Below, piece after piece: positions 25,970 to 40,900 of a stretch of DNA of 64,000 bases; position 1 is the stretch's first letter, and the number at the start of each line of letters is the position of its first letter. Below the pieces are notes generated by a model that worked only from the letters and a program-made list of their open reading frames with translations, had not been told where the DNA came from and ran no database searches. Origin of the DNA: Onchocerca volvulus (taxonomy: Eukaryota; Nematoda; Chromadorea; Rhabditida; Onchocercidae); assembly GCA_000499405.2 (NCBI GenBank), contig HG738140.1, positions 1,176,188 through 1,240,187 of the forward strand. The letters run 5' to 3'. Position numbers and translations under genes: made by a program.

Positions 25970-28900
25970 ATGGTACCAAATCCAGGTGATACATCGAACG
26001 AATCAACGCCTTCACTGGCTAATCAATCGAGGCGTGGAAGTAAATTTGATGATAGAATGAATGGACAAAATTGGGTAATTTTCATTTGATCTCATTAGAG
26101 CAGTTGGAAAAGATTTTCACCAATATTCTATTTTTATTTGATACCAGATAATTTTGATATGTTTTGATGGTGTGTGTGTGTGTGTTTGTGTGTACCAGAA
26201 ATTATTTCAAAAATTGAAGCAAATTATTTGGTTAAATATATTAAGAAAACTTATGGTTAATTAGATCAGAATAGATGTAAATTGGGAGATCTGCTATGGA
26301 TTGGCTAGTTGATCGATCCATAATAATTTCTTGCAATGACAATAATTAAATGTTTCCAGGAACAAGAAAAGATGAATGAGGCGAAGAATTTGAAAGTAAT
26401 TAGTGATGAACTAAAAGCAAAAGGATGTCCGCTTTTCGGTGGCAAATATTGTGACAGATTACCTGAAGATATTAGGTAGGAAGATTTTCTGAGGTCTGAA
26501 ACACAAATTTTTGTGCAAATTTACTTAATGAATTAATTCGCTGTAATAGCCATACATTTCTATATATTATGATGCTAATTTTGAAAAATAATCAGAATTG
26601 AGAATGATATATTTCAAGATGAAAAAATAGAAAAAAAATAATTTCAAATTAAGAGAAAAAGCGGGCATACTAGAAGCGCGACTCGATAGTCTTATTAGCG
26701 GATCGGTTACTAGTCCGTTCAAGAAGAATACTCGTGATGAATTGCGCTTATTGATTGCTCAGGGTTTAACGACTGATACTTTCAAAGACAAAAGTATGAA
26801 CTATTTTTTCTTTTCAGATTTAGTTTTTAAAAACTAATAGGAGAAAAAAATTTTTACTTATTGAGAAAGTGCAGAATTCTGAAATGAATTCATCAAATTT
26901 AAGCAAATTACTGAGCCTTACAACGAAAAATCGACTGTTAACATTCTAACTCGAAACTGAATTAAAGGAAATAATTTTGCTGTTTAAAAAGCGAATCACT
27001 TTTTAGATTCTTTATTTATGATCTTATTCTATTATTACCATCAAAAGATTTGTGCATTAAATACCAAGTAGTCTAGCCTTTGATACGATTTGTTTGGAAA
27101 AACATGATTGAAAGTGAAAGCTGACAGGATTAGCTAGAAATTTAAAATATGACAAATTTAATTATATTAATTATATTCGATATTTCTTATATTTTAGTTA
27201 TTTGCAGTGAAAAAATATGATTTCTCTTTGAAATGTAATGCAGTCTGGTCAGCTGATGCTATTGCATATCGATGCAACACATGCGCATTCAATCCATGTA
27301 TCATTTGTTTTCTTTTGTAAACTGACTGCGGTAATTTAATCGGGACATGAATTAAATAAAGCGCCTAAAAAATCCAAGGCTTTTATTTATTTTATTTTAT
27401 TGTTCCTTTTATTGTAGATTTAGACATGTGGATTTAGTGAAAATTTTCTAGTAATCTATTTTTACTGGAATATTTCATCAAATGATCAAATAATTCCAGA
27501 AAGAGATTAATTGATTTTTTTTTCTTATTTTTTTGAATGCTTCCACTGAGATGAATTGCAAAAAAGACATTTTCAGGCATGTCTTTATGTAGCAGTTGCT
27601 TCAAGAATTCAAACCATGATGGTCATGATTTCAATCGTTTCTTTTCACAAGCTGGAGGCGCTTGTGACTGTGGAAATGTGGATGTTCTAAAAGAATCGGG
27701 GTATTTCTTTTTTCTTTTTTTTCTCTATTTTCCTTAGTTTGAAAATAACTGAAATCGAAGAATTATTTCAATTTATTACAGATTCTGCTTTCGACATGGA
27801 CCGAATGCACAACGTCCACCTGTTCCTTCTCCAGATATTGTTTCACTGGGAGAATTCATTATTCCGAAACTCTTTGTTCGATTGTTTCTGTGTTTTCGGG
27901 GTTGGGTAAGTTAACTTTTATTTTTTGTATTTAATTTAAATTTAAGAGATGCCGATGACGGTGATTAATTTTAATAATGAATGCTAAAATTTGAGATGTT
28001 AATATGCTAAATTGCATCTTCTTTATTCTGCGGATCCAGAGCTTTTTTTTTTTGTAAATCGAAAAATTGTATTTTTTTATTCGCAAGGGCAGGTGAAGAA
28101 TTTGACGAAGTATAGCTAACATCAGCAGAAAAAAATTTACAGACAAAACAGTACAACGCCTGTAAAGATGGTTCTAGCAAGGAAAGTTTCAGTAATCATC
28201 TTGTTAATCGTGCACGTATTTTGATTGAACTAATTCAGGTTATTTCCTTATTAGAATTTAAAAACTTTTAGTCTGAAATTCGAAAATTTAGTTTTTTTTA
28301 TTGCAACCATTTATCCAATGGATGGTATGATTTCATTGAATGGTTTAATGTTTTCGTCTGCAACCTCACTGCTGAATTCCACGTATTGTCCTATTATCAT
28401 ATTCTACTTTAAATAACTGGATTGTTTTATAATATTTTGATAGTGTTGATTAGTATTATACTGTTGGATGTATAAACACTATTCGTATATAATACAAAAA
28501 TGTAATTTACATCTAGGAGTTGGTTGATTATGGTGGTCCAATCCGCGATGTCATTATCGAAAATTTGTTAGATCGTCAGTTATATCACGATCTGAATAAG
28601 CGTAATGCTGATGATGATATCAGAGGTATGGTCGATTTATCGATCGCTCCATTGATTTTTATAATTATCTCATAATTCACAGATTCTGAGTTACGTTATC
28701 ATCCTATCGTTTTTTTCTGCTTCATGTCTCTCTCCAAAAATGAAATATTTCTTTTTTTTATTTTGAATTTCTACTTTTAAAAGGAATTAAAATGTGAGAT
28801 ACACAATAAGTGCGTTTATCTATCATGTTAATTAATAGAATGTCATTTATTTATAGTATCAGTTGAAATTAGTTTACTTCCAGATCATGATCGGAGTCCT

Positions 28901-31900
28901 GATTTTTCCTTAGATTGGCGAACACGTGGTCTATTTCTAGAAGATCTCCAGACTTTGAAGTCGATTGTTAATTCAAGTCAGAATAATGCTTGCTATATGC
29001 CGGAATGTTTGTTGGACGAGTTAGTATTTTGGATGGTTCGACTGATATTTCCTCAAATAATAATCAATGTGTGCTTAAGTTTGCTGTCAAACCTCAATTA
29101 TAAGGTTTATTTATTTCTTTGATTTTTTTGAAATAGTTTTTATTTTTTTATTTAAATAAATATGAGACGAAATTGTTTGGTCGAAACTTTTTATTTTGAA
29201 ATTGTAATTCCCAGGTATTAATTAATTAAAGCTTTGTTAACTTGAATAAATTTTCAGGAAGCTTTTGCGAACCGGTTTTTCTCTTTGTATCCTTGTATAG
29301 CTGAAATTTTAGTCGATTTGTCTAAATGTGAGGGTGAGAGTGTTGTCTACGCTGTTGGTAGTCGTATTATACACATTTCTGTACAGGTACTTGAGCTTAG
29401 TTTCATTCTTCTAAAATTATGAAAAAATTCATGTCATAATGTGTTTTTAAGATTTTATTTGAAAAATAAAATTAGTACTTTTAGCTTTTCGTTTCGAATT
29501 TTGATGCAGTGCACTTCAATTTGATTAAATTTTTGTTTTACAGATTCTTTCCAGTGAATCCCAGTGTCTTAAATTAGATAATGACATTAATCTCAAAGAT
29601 ATAATGATTTCAAGTGCTTATGGTGTTTTAAGAACAGGTGTTGAAAAATCTACAATAACGCAAGGTTTATTTTTGTTCCATAATAGAAATAGTCGGTGAT
29701 GTTTGAGTAATATAAATATAATCTGAGAGATTCTTATTTTAGGTTTCATTATGCCTTAGTATATAGTTTATGATATTGAAAAGCATCGGTAATGTTTAAT
29801 TAAGAGCTTAATCGTGAATGATTAAAATATAAAATCCATGTTATTCAGTCTCAATTATGTGTAAAATTTCACGTTTTTAGCATTTGGGTATTTCTATGAT
29901 AATACACCACCGCCTAATATCGACGATGACCTATTCAAATGGTTTATATATTCTGTGGGTGATGCTAATCACCCTTTACGTAAAGCTTCATATTGGACGC
30001 TCATTAGTGATTTACAGAATTTGTTAACGCATGGAACAGTTGCACGACGAATCCTCCGTAATCAGAAAACTATGAGAAATTATATGGCTTTAATAGCACC
30101 TATGCAAGGTATTCATTTGAGTTCATATCAGTTTCATAGAGGATCACTGAGTTTGAATAAGATAAAATATAGAAATAAAAAAAAGGGAAAATGAAAAACA
30201 TGAACCTAATCTTAAAATAAGGTGGAATTAGAAAATATTGTGAAATTTAAGTTAAACATAATGTTTTGGTTGTAAAAAAGTAATTTAATTAAATATGCAT
30301 AATTTAAATTTATTACAATTAATTAACATCGATTATTTTAAAATTTGCTGAACTAATTTTTTTTGTGATATTATGTTGATTATAAATAAAAGAAAATTTA
30401 GGAATGAACCTGAATTATCGAATAATCACTGGTAATCATCTGGAATATGAAAGCACCCATTCATATCAAGTACTGCTATATATGCTTCCCATAGCTTAAT
30501 TACAATTCTCGACAGTATTATTTTGTGGGTTAAGAATTTCATTTAGATTTTCATTAAATTTATTTCAGTTAGCATTTCATCTTGAATGGGAGGTCTCGGC
30601 TTTGAATATGTTCAATACTTTATCTTCATTAACAATTGAAACAGATTGCATGAATACTTATCTTCTTCAATGGAAAACCATTCTGGAGGTTTGTAAGTTT
30701 CGAAAAAATTCTGCTTTTTCCACGATCATATTAAGCTGATAGAGCATAATGTTGTTTGATATAACATGTCATCTACTATTTTCCTGTTGCACAGTGAATA
30801 CGAACACATATTACCTTTCTGAAACGAAGACACAATTCCATCGATAATTAAAGATTGTCAAACTTTAACTAACGAAATGCATTGATTTCAATTATATCTT
30901 GCTTTGTTTTCACATAATACCATATCATCATGCTGCGATAAAGTGCCAGGTTGGATGCTATTAGGCTTAGTTTACTATTAAAGATATTGAAGTTTGCATT
31001 GATTTACATATATTTGTTGGGTTGAAGGAATGGTTCAGTGCTATTGGTCTGACAGAGACCGATAGATCTATTCAGCCATACTGCGTAAGTTATCATATCC
31101 CGTTACACAGGCATTTGTCTGCTGGTATTTTGCACTGCATCGAATTACCAGTATTTAATTCTTGTTTGGATATCCTTAATGAAGATGAAGAATTTCTTCG
31201 CAAAGCTCTTTTTCATCCATTGAGAATACAGGTTAGTCCTTCATATTCTTACTCTTTGAAGTGTTTTTCTTAACCAAGGTAGAGAAATCTGGCTCTCAAG
31301 CTTGGGATGCTTGAGAGTAAATAACAAAAAGTTAAAGTGCAAGATTGTTGAGCAAGAAATGTCAGTTTGAAAGGAAAGATTCGATTGCACACAATTTTTT
31401 TTTTTTTTTTTTTTTTTTTTTGAAATCTTTTAGGTATGTCGTGCAGAAACATCAGCAGGTATGTGGGCAAGGAACGGTAATACAATCCGAAATCAATCAT
31501 TTTACTATGCACAAACAAACTATAACATTGCTTTTATGGACTGCGACATAGCATTAATCAAGTTAGCATTCCCGATAAAATGGAGTAGAGTTCTTTTTTT
31601 TTTTTTTTCTGAAACGTCTTCATTATTTGGAAATATCTAAATTCTTGTTCTTTTTTTTTTTGTCTTATATTTTTACATAATACATGCAAGGAATAGAATT
31701 GGCTCTTCTATTTTTACGGTATCGTATTTTTCTAATATTTCGTTGATATTGTTATAGTCTTGTGATCCATATATGTTCTTGTTTGCTAGGGAACAACGAA
31801 TTTTTACCTGTTTTCCATGTTAAATATTTTAGATTTGTAGCATGCTTTGTTGATACGGAATGGTTCATGAAAGTTGTTACTCTAGCTTTTTATTTGGATG

Positions 31901-34900
31901 ACTGTTTGGCGCTTTGTGGTTTCCTTTCAGACGACGTTATTTTTTCGCCGCCGAAAAAGCGAATAGTTACACGAAAGGAATGGGTAGATTTCTTGGTTGA
32001 TGGTATTTTGAGGTTAGCTTCTGCAATTTTTGATTACTTTTCTGTATTTCAGAATGATTAAGATTTTAGTTCCTATTTGTACCAGTTTGAACAAGTGGTG
32101 TCGTTCGATGCATTATTAAGTAATCCAAATTTTTGGGAAAGTTGCAGAATCAGGCAGAATCAATCATTTGTAGCGACTGTAGGAGAATCAAAGTGTCGTT
32201 GATATCTATTCCAAGTACTAGCCTGATTTTTTTAAAGAAAAAATCATTTTTTCTGAAATTGTCAAGTTTTCCAGTACTTTTTTTTTCTTTTTGCAAGATT
32301 GCTCTTGGATATTTTGGTTGTAAAATGGGATGTCCACGAAGATATTTCAAATAATCTAGAGCAGGAAATTGTTGCCGCACTTGCAATTAGCGACCTGACG
32401 CATTCGAAACTAAAAGCTGCAGTTCCCGAGAGAGGAAACCGAGCGTTTGTTGATGACAAAACATTTGACGGCATATTAAAAAAGGTTTGGACTATAGAGT
32501 TAAAGAGCAGTACTAACATAGTATTATAAGACATCCTTTTTTTTTTGGGGAAAGTTACTCTAATAAATTAATTCTTCAATAAAATATTCGGGGACAATTT
32601 TATAAGACGAGCAACTTTTTGATTAAATTATCATTCCTGATATATCTTAGAGTTTAAAATGTTTCGTTTCCTTCTCCTGCCTTCATAATTCGTTATCTTT
32701 TTATTAGCGAAGTGTTTCTCAGTTTTTAAACTCAAGTTCTTTCAGACATCTTACCTTCAAGGATCCAGAACAATAACCGATATTTTTATTAGACATTCTA
32801 AGTCTTCCGTGATTTTTTTTTTTTTTTATTTTAGGTGGCATTGTATTGCGAACCTGATCAAAGGAGTCATATTGAACAGGGAAGTTACATGTTGACAACA
32901 GAATCTTGGTTGAAACTGTTCGATCCCGTATTCTGCAGAATGCGAACAACTACTCCACGTGAATACAATGATGCATTAATGCGTTATGAAAATATGTAAG
33001 AGTTATAAATTTAAAAAATTTGATTTTCAAAGACCATCGAAATTCAATCTAGTGGAATAGATTAAAGGAAGTAATTTGACGCCATGTCTTGAAAAAAATG
33101 AATAATCTAAATCATCCTATCATTTCATTTTCCAAGCTATCTGCGTTTAAATGATGTTCAAGAGTGGAATTCTAGAGCTGACCATTACACTTATTTTTCG
33201 ATCCATTTTAATGAGACTGTCTATGATTGGGGCGCTAACTTTTTGGAAGACAAAAACAAAAAAAGAAAAAGAATTGTTTTTTTTCTTTTTTTTTTGTAGA
33301 AACTGTATCTAACACGAAATTTTCAAATTAAGTCGAATTTTAATTGATATTTAATTGCCTATTTTGAAAATTTATTCAGTGAGCGAAATTTACCAAAGCA
33401 TCCAGCTGTTAGTCGTTCTGGTGATCACTTATGGATTCCTTATCGTCTTTTTTCATTTAATAACATTTGGACGGCTCGTAGTGCGAGATTTCTCATTACG
33501 CCATCATTTTTCTGCTTGTTGCATAGGATTTTATATACTGTGAGTTTATTTTTTAATCACTTTGTTTTTCTTCATTTGTTCATCAATTCATGCACTGCAT
33601 TTTCAGTTATATTCCATTCCTTTTAATATAACCCGTACTCTTTTCTCAGTTTAGGAATGAGTAATTTCTAGCAATAGTAATCTTTTCATTTTCAGTATAA
33701 CCAGAAAGAAATGAAAATGCTGTAATCACTGAAAAATTTAAGTTGAAGAATGCTTTGGTACTTAACAATCAAATATAATTAAAAAATCAGAAAATAATTT
33801 CTGCTTTGACGAAGGATGTATATTTCAGTATATTGAAGATCAGCAATTGAACGAAGCAATTTTTCAAGCAGTTGTTTATTTTCTGACATTAATAGTCAAG
33901 TATGTCACATCAGAACAGTTTTCGTGCTTTGTAACGGAAGAATCGAAATTTTCTTTCAAAATACCACTTAAATTACCAATATTAAATAGTCAAAAAAACC
34001 CCATTTCTGCCATTCTGTCACTGTTCACCGATTCTGCAGACATTGGAGATAGGTAATTAATTATTCGGTTTTTTAACAGAATATTGAATTCAAAGTTAAT
34101 TATTAGTGAAATCTCCGTTTGCAATGTATTTTCTATTCTAGTAAGATGACTTTCATTTAGTTAGACAGCAGTTTCTAAATTCAAGATTTCTGGCAAAAAG
34201 AAAAAATCTTTGAAATATTACTTTCGTTCGAAGAAGCAACTCTAACTCAAATTTTAACCATTAAATTGTCTGCGAAAATTCGAAGTTTGAAAGATTTTTT
34301 ATTTAATAATATGTATTATACTGTTTTACAGACAAATGCCATCAGTAATTACACTTCTTTTGAAATATCTGCGCAGAATGAACGACGAAAGTGCTATTAG
34401 TGCAGAACATGATTATTTATTGGCTCAGTGTATTTCTAAACAACTAAATTTTGATCCCTCTCTGCTAGATTTTATTTCGGGTTATGCTGTTGATTACATT
34501 GGGCGTCTTTTCTGCTTGCTCTATCGCAGGTCTGTTTTTTTTTTTTTAATTCATATGACTGTTCGTACTTTTTTATTTTTTCAGGTTTAGAAACTTTACT
34601 GGTAATTTGCAGACAAATTTCATCTCAAATTTCTCTCATTTAGATTTCACCTCATCAAAGTTGGGGTATTTATATCCAGAAATCGTTTTGCTATTAAATA
34701 TGCATTCACTTTATTAAGAAAATTTGAAATCTGTCTCCCTGAACATTTTTGCTTTAAAATTTTCATATATTTCAGCTTTTGTAAATTTCTTTTAGCTGCG
34801 AAAAAATACGGGAAATTCTGGATCAATTTATTAATGAACATCAGATGCAAAAGTCGAAATTAGACAAACCTCAGGAAAAGCATAATGCCGATTCTCCCAC

Positions 34901-37900
34901 GAAACTGGTTCATCGATCAGCTGCAAAACGTCGTCAGGAGGTTTGCTTCAAGTCAATTAATGTACACTCCCGATGTGCATTAACAACTCTTGCAGCGATT
35001 TACCTTCTTGTTTTTTTCATCCTGCAGCTCAAAAATTGATAGAATTAAAAAGAGAACATTTATGCTTCTTTGTTGTGATATTAACATTGTGTTATATTTT
35101 CGCTTTTTTTGTGCTTCCAGGCTTTAATGGCAGCTCATCAAAAAAAGAGCGCTATGCTAATGAAAAAGTTGATGGCAATGGAAGGATTAACACAAACCCA
35201 AATGGATGCAATGGATACTACAGAGGTTACTGCTAGCTTACTTTATTATTTGGCCTAAAACAATAATTCATGAAATTTTCGAGAGACCAGTTTTTGATTT
35301 ATTTGTAACGACTCACTTTATCCCTAAAAGCATATAGTTTGAAATGTCTGTTTTTAGAATTCATTTCATTTTTCAAATTATGCTTTCTTGTCAATTACAC
35401 ATAATTTATTTTCAAAATTTTATGCAAAATTGTTTTTTAATGAACTTTCTTTCAGAATTCGCCAGTGAGAAATTATAGATGCCCGATTTGTAATGACACT
35501 ACAGCAAGTACTTTGGCTGATCCGATTGGATTGATGTGTCGTATAACTGTTAATTACGGCTCGTTTTCTTTTACTTATACACTCTGTCAGACATTCTTGA
35601 ATCTTACATTAGAATTACTTTTTCAATATGGAAAATGCTTGGTTGCCGATTGCTTTAGATGTAGGATTCTATTCAGTTTGAAGTTCTGCTTTCAAAATAA
35701 TCTTGCGACATTTTTTTTTTTTTTTTTTTTTTTGCAAATTTTACAGTATCTTTTCCAGCTTTGTCATGCATAATTTTGATGACATCTCATCATTTATTTC
35801 TCATTGATTGTACCGTAGCATGCCATATCCTGAACTCTAATATATTAGTACTTGAAGAAAAGAACTTTTTTAAAGTTATTTATGAACATATTTTTTTCAA
35901 AGAAATTATTTAGAAACGAATTTTTAGCTGTTGAGCACTCTTTGCCTGAAGATTGTCCATCCTTATCGCTAATGGAACTGGGAGAAGCAGGTATGCATAA
36001 TAGCATGCATAGTCGTATGATGTTGAAGATTTTCAACGCTTCACGTCGATCTCTTCTTCAAACTGTTAGTTCTGTTGGATTTCATGAAATTTGGATGTAA
36101 CGATTAGAAGCAACTTCATTTTGTTCATCACGTAATTCTATAAAAATACATAAATTTGGAACAGTTTCTAAAAATTAAACTACTAAAAATTTTCTTATTT
36201 CTCTTTTTATTGCAGCGCTTTCCGATATGCGCAGATCTTGTCCAAGCTCCAACTGGTATTGAAGTTCGTACATGTGGTCACTATGCACATATCGGATGCT
36301 ATAAAGCTTACGTTAAGACATTGCTTGTTTGTTTTTATTTCATTCGGATTCTCAAATACTATTCGTTTACTTTCCCTCTATAATTCGATGCAAAAATTGA
36401 ATTGAATTTCATTTCAGGAAAATCCACCACCATCACTTGATCCTCTGGAAGCGCGAGTCGAAATTTCATGTCCTGTATGCCGTGCACCAGTTCACACTCT
36501 ACTCCCTTTGGCTCCAGATACTGGCATTGAAAGAATACGGTCTTTTTGAAGAAAGAATTGTTTTTTCATTCACTTTATTTCAATTCTTTCTTCGAAAAAA
36601 AATTTTTTATTGGTTAATTATTTTTGATGTCGTTTCAGACCCAGTATATCCAATCAAAAAAACAATTATGCACAACTGGCGCAAGAAATTGAAAGACTTT
36701 TAAGTAGTGACACTTATCATATACAGGTGAGTTGGTATATATGTGGTCATTTGGTGTAATATGATGCAATGGCACTTCGTATTCTGGAAAAAATTGATAG
36801 CTAATAGTATAGGTCAAGACACAACTGATCTTAACCGGTAGTTTCTATCGAGCAACATGCAGTAATTTTCTCTAATCTTTTAAGACTGTTTCCTCATATT
36901 TGATCAGTGAATTTTTCATGTAATTAAAAATACGCTATGAATTTATGGCTCCGATAAATCAATCATTATTAGCTTTTCTATAGTTTAAAATTCGAATAAT
37001 TTTTTCTTCTCGTATTAAATCTCAAATATTTGATATTTTATAGAGCAATGAAGAAACGAGATTTGTGGAATATCAGCAATTATTTTCAAATTTTACTTCA
37101 CTCTGTCATAAGTGGACAGTTTACCGTGGCAATTCCAGCGAAAGTGCACCAACAATGGGCCAAATTTTCGCTTTCGGACTTGCAAAGTGATATTTCGATC
37201 GTTGTTTTTCTTTTTTCTTTTTTTTTTTCAGTGCTTACTTTGATTTCAGTAAATTTTCTACTGAATTTGGTCAGTTTCTGTATTTATTGCAGAGGTAATC
37301 TCGAACGAAATCTTTTATTTGCCGAGTCAAAATTTTCCGACTGCTGTTACCGTGAATTGCCGACAGGTATGTTTGGTTTATTGATTTTATATAAAACGCA
37401 TTTCCATTTATTTTGATCTTTATTTATTAATGTTAGTATTATCTCTTATTTAAGTTTGGTAGGACATTTAGATGGAAACTTAAAATAAACCGAGAAAATA
37501 CTATGGTATCATGATCGCAGTAGTATATAAAAATTGGTTTTGGTAAACAACTGAGTAATTAACATAAATTTCTTTCGGAAAATATAGTATTGATAAATTT
37601 GGCCTGAAACATAATCGTATTACATGAACACATAATTTTAAAAGCGCTTAAAAAAATTCCAAAAGTTTTTGGATTCGTAAAGATTTTGCAACACATCCTG
37701 TGAATGCAAAGATCCACTATCTCGTAGTGAAATAAAATGCATTCTCTTTATTGTAGAACATATAATATATGGAGCACGTCATCAAGGTATCAAACGTGAT
37801 GTAAATTTTATGATCTATCAATGGAGACATTTAGTTTTCGGATTCTATCAAGAGCAACCACCAATAAACGATTCTTTAGAAGATAAATACACTCAACATT

Positions 37901-40900
37901 TAGAGCCTTCGGATATTCTGGCATCAGTAGGATTTTTTTTTTTTTTTATAGTAACAAACTTAGGTGCATTTTTGATTTTTGAAAACAGCAAATTTGTGAG
38001 GTCTATAGATGATTAAGATAATATATTTCTGAGTTAATATTTTAAAGCTTTTTTGTTATTGCGAATAACTTACTTCATATTTGACTTTACTTTTTTTCTA
38101 AATTTAATCAAATTATTTTCATGTTGATTTCAGTCCACCGTTGAGGCAAAAATAGCGAAAATGCAAATGAATCAAGAAATTGAACTAGAAACTGGCACTC
38201 CAGTGGTATTGTTCGATTTGAAAACAACGCTAATTCGCATCAGTAGTTATATCATCACCAATGATTCCTTGACTAAGGAAGATAAGAAAAGTTTGTTATT
38301 TTGTTACTTCAGCAGTTATTTCAGATCACCAGATTGACACGGTAACAGCAGTCATTTTGCAATACTCTGTTTTCCGTTATAATTCTGCTTCAGTCTTTCC
38401 AGCTAGGAAGTTCATAGTGCAAAGTATCAAAATTTATATCATGTCTGTTCACAATTAGACTGCCGATGTTTTTGTTCTTGATTTATTTGAAATTTCCGGA
38501 CCATATACACCATCTTGAATCAATATTGTTTAATTATTTCCATTCTTAATTTTTTTTATAATGAGATTTTCAGATTGATTTTTTTGAGTGCTAGATTTCT
38601 AAATCATTCCAGAAAAATTAATTTGAGTATAAAATCAGATTATAAAAATTTCTTCTCAGCTTGGCTCCAAATTTTATTCGTTAACTTTTTTTTCAGATTT
38701 ACTATCATTTATCTATCAGATAGTTCTGTATGCTGGAATTGTTCGCTCAGCGATTGTGGCAGTTTTGCATATGCCGTTATCACAACTGGACGGAACAAGA
38801 AATCTGAAATTGAGTAATGAGGTATTATTGAATTGTATAAAATCTGCGTATACATTTCTATTTTCTTTGCGCTGATTCTTTTGATGCATGTTCACTTTTA
38901 TTCTTAATGGTTAGAATGGGAAGGAGAAATATAACAAGTAATTCATGAATTTTCTTCATTAAAAGTTAAAATGTTTGATTTTCGAAATATTTTTCAGGTA
39001 TTTACATTTGCAATGAAAAGTGTCATAATTAAACTTTTTTCACGGCCTTATCTGAAAGCAGAAGATATTTTGGTGGAAAATGGAGTAAGTTTGAAAAATT
39101 TAGTACATTATTTTTTTATTAATACAAAACTGTGAATCCTGAATTCTTCTGCAAATCCGACCAAATATTTTCGGAATGGATAAACTGCTATGCAAAAGAT
39201 TTCTCAAAATAAATTTTCCAATTTATAAAATTTAAAAATTTGAGGCTGACGTGGATTTCGAGAAGGCTTTACATTATACCTGTACAGATTTATCTCGTCT
39301 AACTGCACAGTTGTGGCACGAATGTGGTATACATAAATATGATCAAGGAAATTGCATTAATCGTGCTACGTTCATGGAAATTTACAAGTTGCTGACAAGT
39401 ATGTCATTATCTTTACAAGTTGCTGATAAGTATGTCATTATCTTCAAATCAAACATTCTCAAATAGGACTGGTTAGTAACTTATTAGGTAGCATATTGTC
39501 TATCGATCCATATGAGTGAGACCATCATTTAGCAAAATCTCTATTTCAAGAAAGATCAAGCTAATATGGTAAAAGTTATCAAATACAATGGAAGTAATAT
39601 GCTGGTGATTGAGCACTGTTAGTGATAATCAAGTTAATAGATAACCGAACTTAAATATTCTCAGATATTTTCAGTGACCATGAATCAAATTCAGAAATTA
39701 AAAAAGTTATTCAGTATTTCTATTGTAGTTTTTTATTTTGTGCAATCATTTATAGATGATGACGAACTCTCCCTTAAATTCTTGCCACATATTCACATCG
39801 AAAAATGGGTTGATGCAGTGCTTCGATGGTTTCCCTGCAAAAACTTCACAGAAGTATGAATCATTACATAATTCTTTAATTAGATGAATAGAAGATCATG
39901 GTAGATTTTTCGATTTACTATTAATAGTGATATATCAGAAAGTAAATATGATTGCTTAGTTATAGTATATCATCATATCGGAATGTTGAACTATTTTATT
40001 TAAAAATTTTAGGCGAATGTTTTGTTGCGCTCGAGTTCTCATAAATCGCGTAGATTGTGCATTTTCCATATGTCGTTGAAATTTCTCTCTTTGTATTTCA
40101 TGCAGTGTATTGCAGAACTTACATAACGAACCATTATCATGGCGTAGATTCACGCTCCTTACACTGCCGAAAAGTTACGACGATTTATTTGCTGGATTTT
40201 TTGGACGTGCTTGCGTAGCATGTGGATTAGTTCCTCGCATGCCATTTATCTGTCTACTTTGTGCGCAAATCGTGTGCTTAGATAATTGCTGTACTATCCG
40301 ATCACGCGAGTTGACACCAGCTAACGAAAATGTTTCTACAAATGAAGTGGAGCGAGTTTGTGTTTAAATGAATACTTTTAAAGTCCAAGTCTGCAAATAA
40401 GTTTATAAATCATGAAGCATAAGATTTTGATTATAAAGCGGTTTATTTTTCTTTGCTATGGCCACATTTAAGTGTCAATCCGTTTAAAAAATGTTTTCGT
40501 TTTCAAGGAATTCTCTATCCATCGCTGTAAGTACAAAAAAAAAGGCATTAGATATTATAGATTTTATTGTTTATCATCAAAAGGAAGTAAATATTATGGA
40601 TGTAATGAAATTTTCTGCTGAATTTGTAAAAAATTTCCAGAAGAAAACAAATTTTAAATTAGGATATTCATTTCCTTCAAATTTTTTATTCAGCAGTGAC
40701 TTTATTCAATTTTAGCACACAGCGATTTGTAGCAGCGGTGTTGGATGTTTTCTCTCATTGAATACTTCATTGATTGTAATAGTTTGTGATCGAAGGGCAG
40801 CACTTTGGGGTTCGGTCTACCTGGATGCCCATGGAGAAGAAGATCGTAATTTAAGGTATTTTGTCTATTATCCCTCTTATTTTTTTTCCTTCGTTTTTAA

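Noticed and set aside
31758..31820. Alternative reading [13 protein letters not shown] of UBR3 exon 17
   Set aside because: It resembles a UBR1/2 motif but runs into a stop. The other frame matches the UBR3 family further on and stays open to the next donor.
32090..32214. Open stretch [20 protein letters not shown] inside a UBR3 intron, as an exon
   Set aside because: The flanking exons join in phase (32,012 to 32,298) to give a sequence that follows UBR3 without it, and no donor of the right phase follows.
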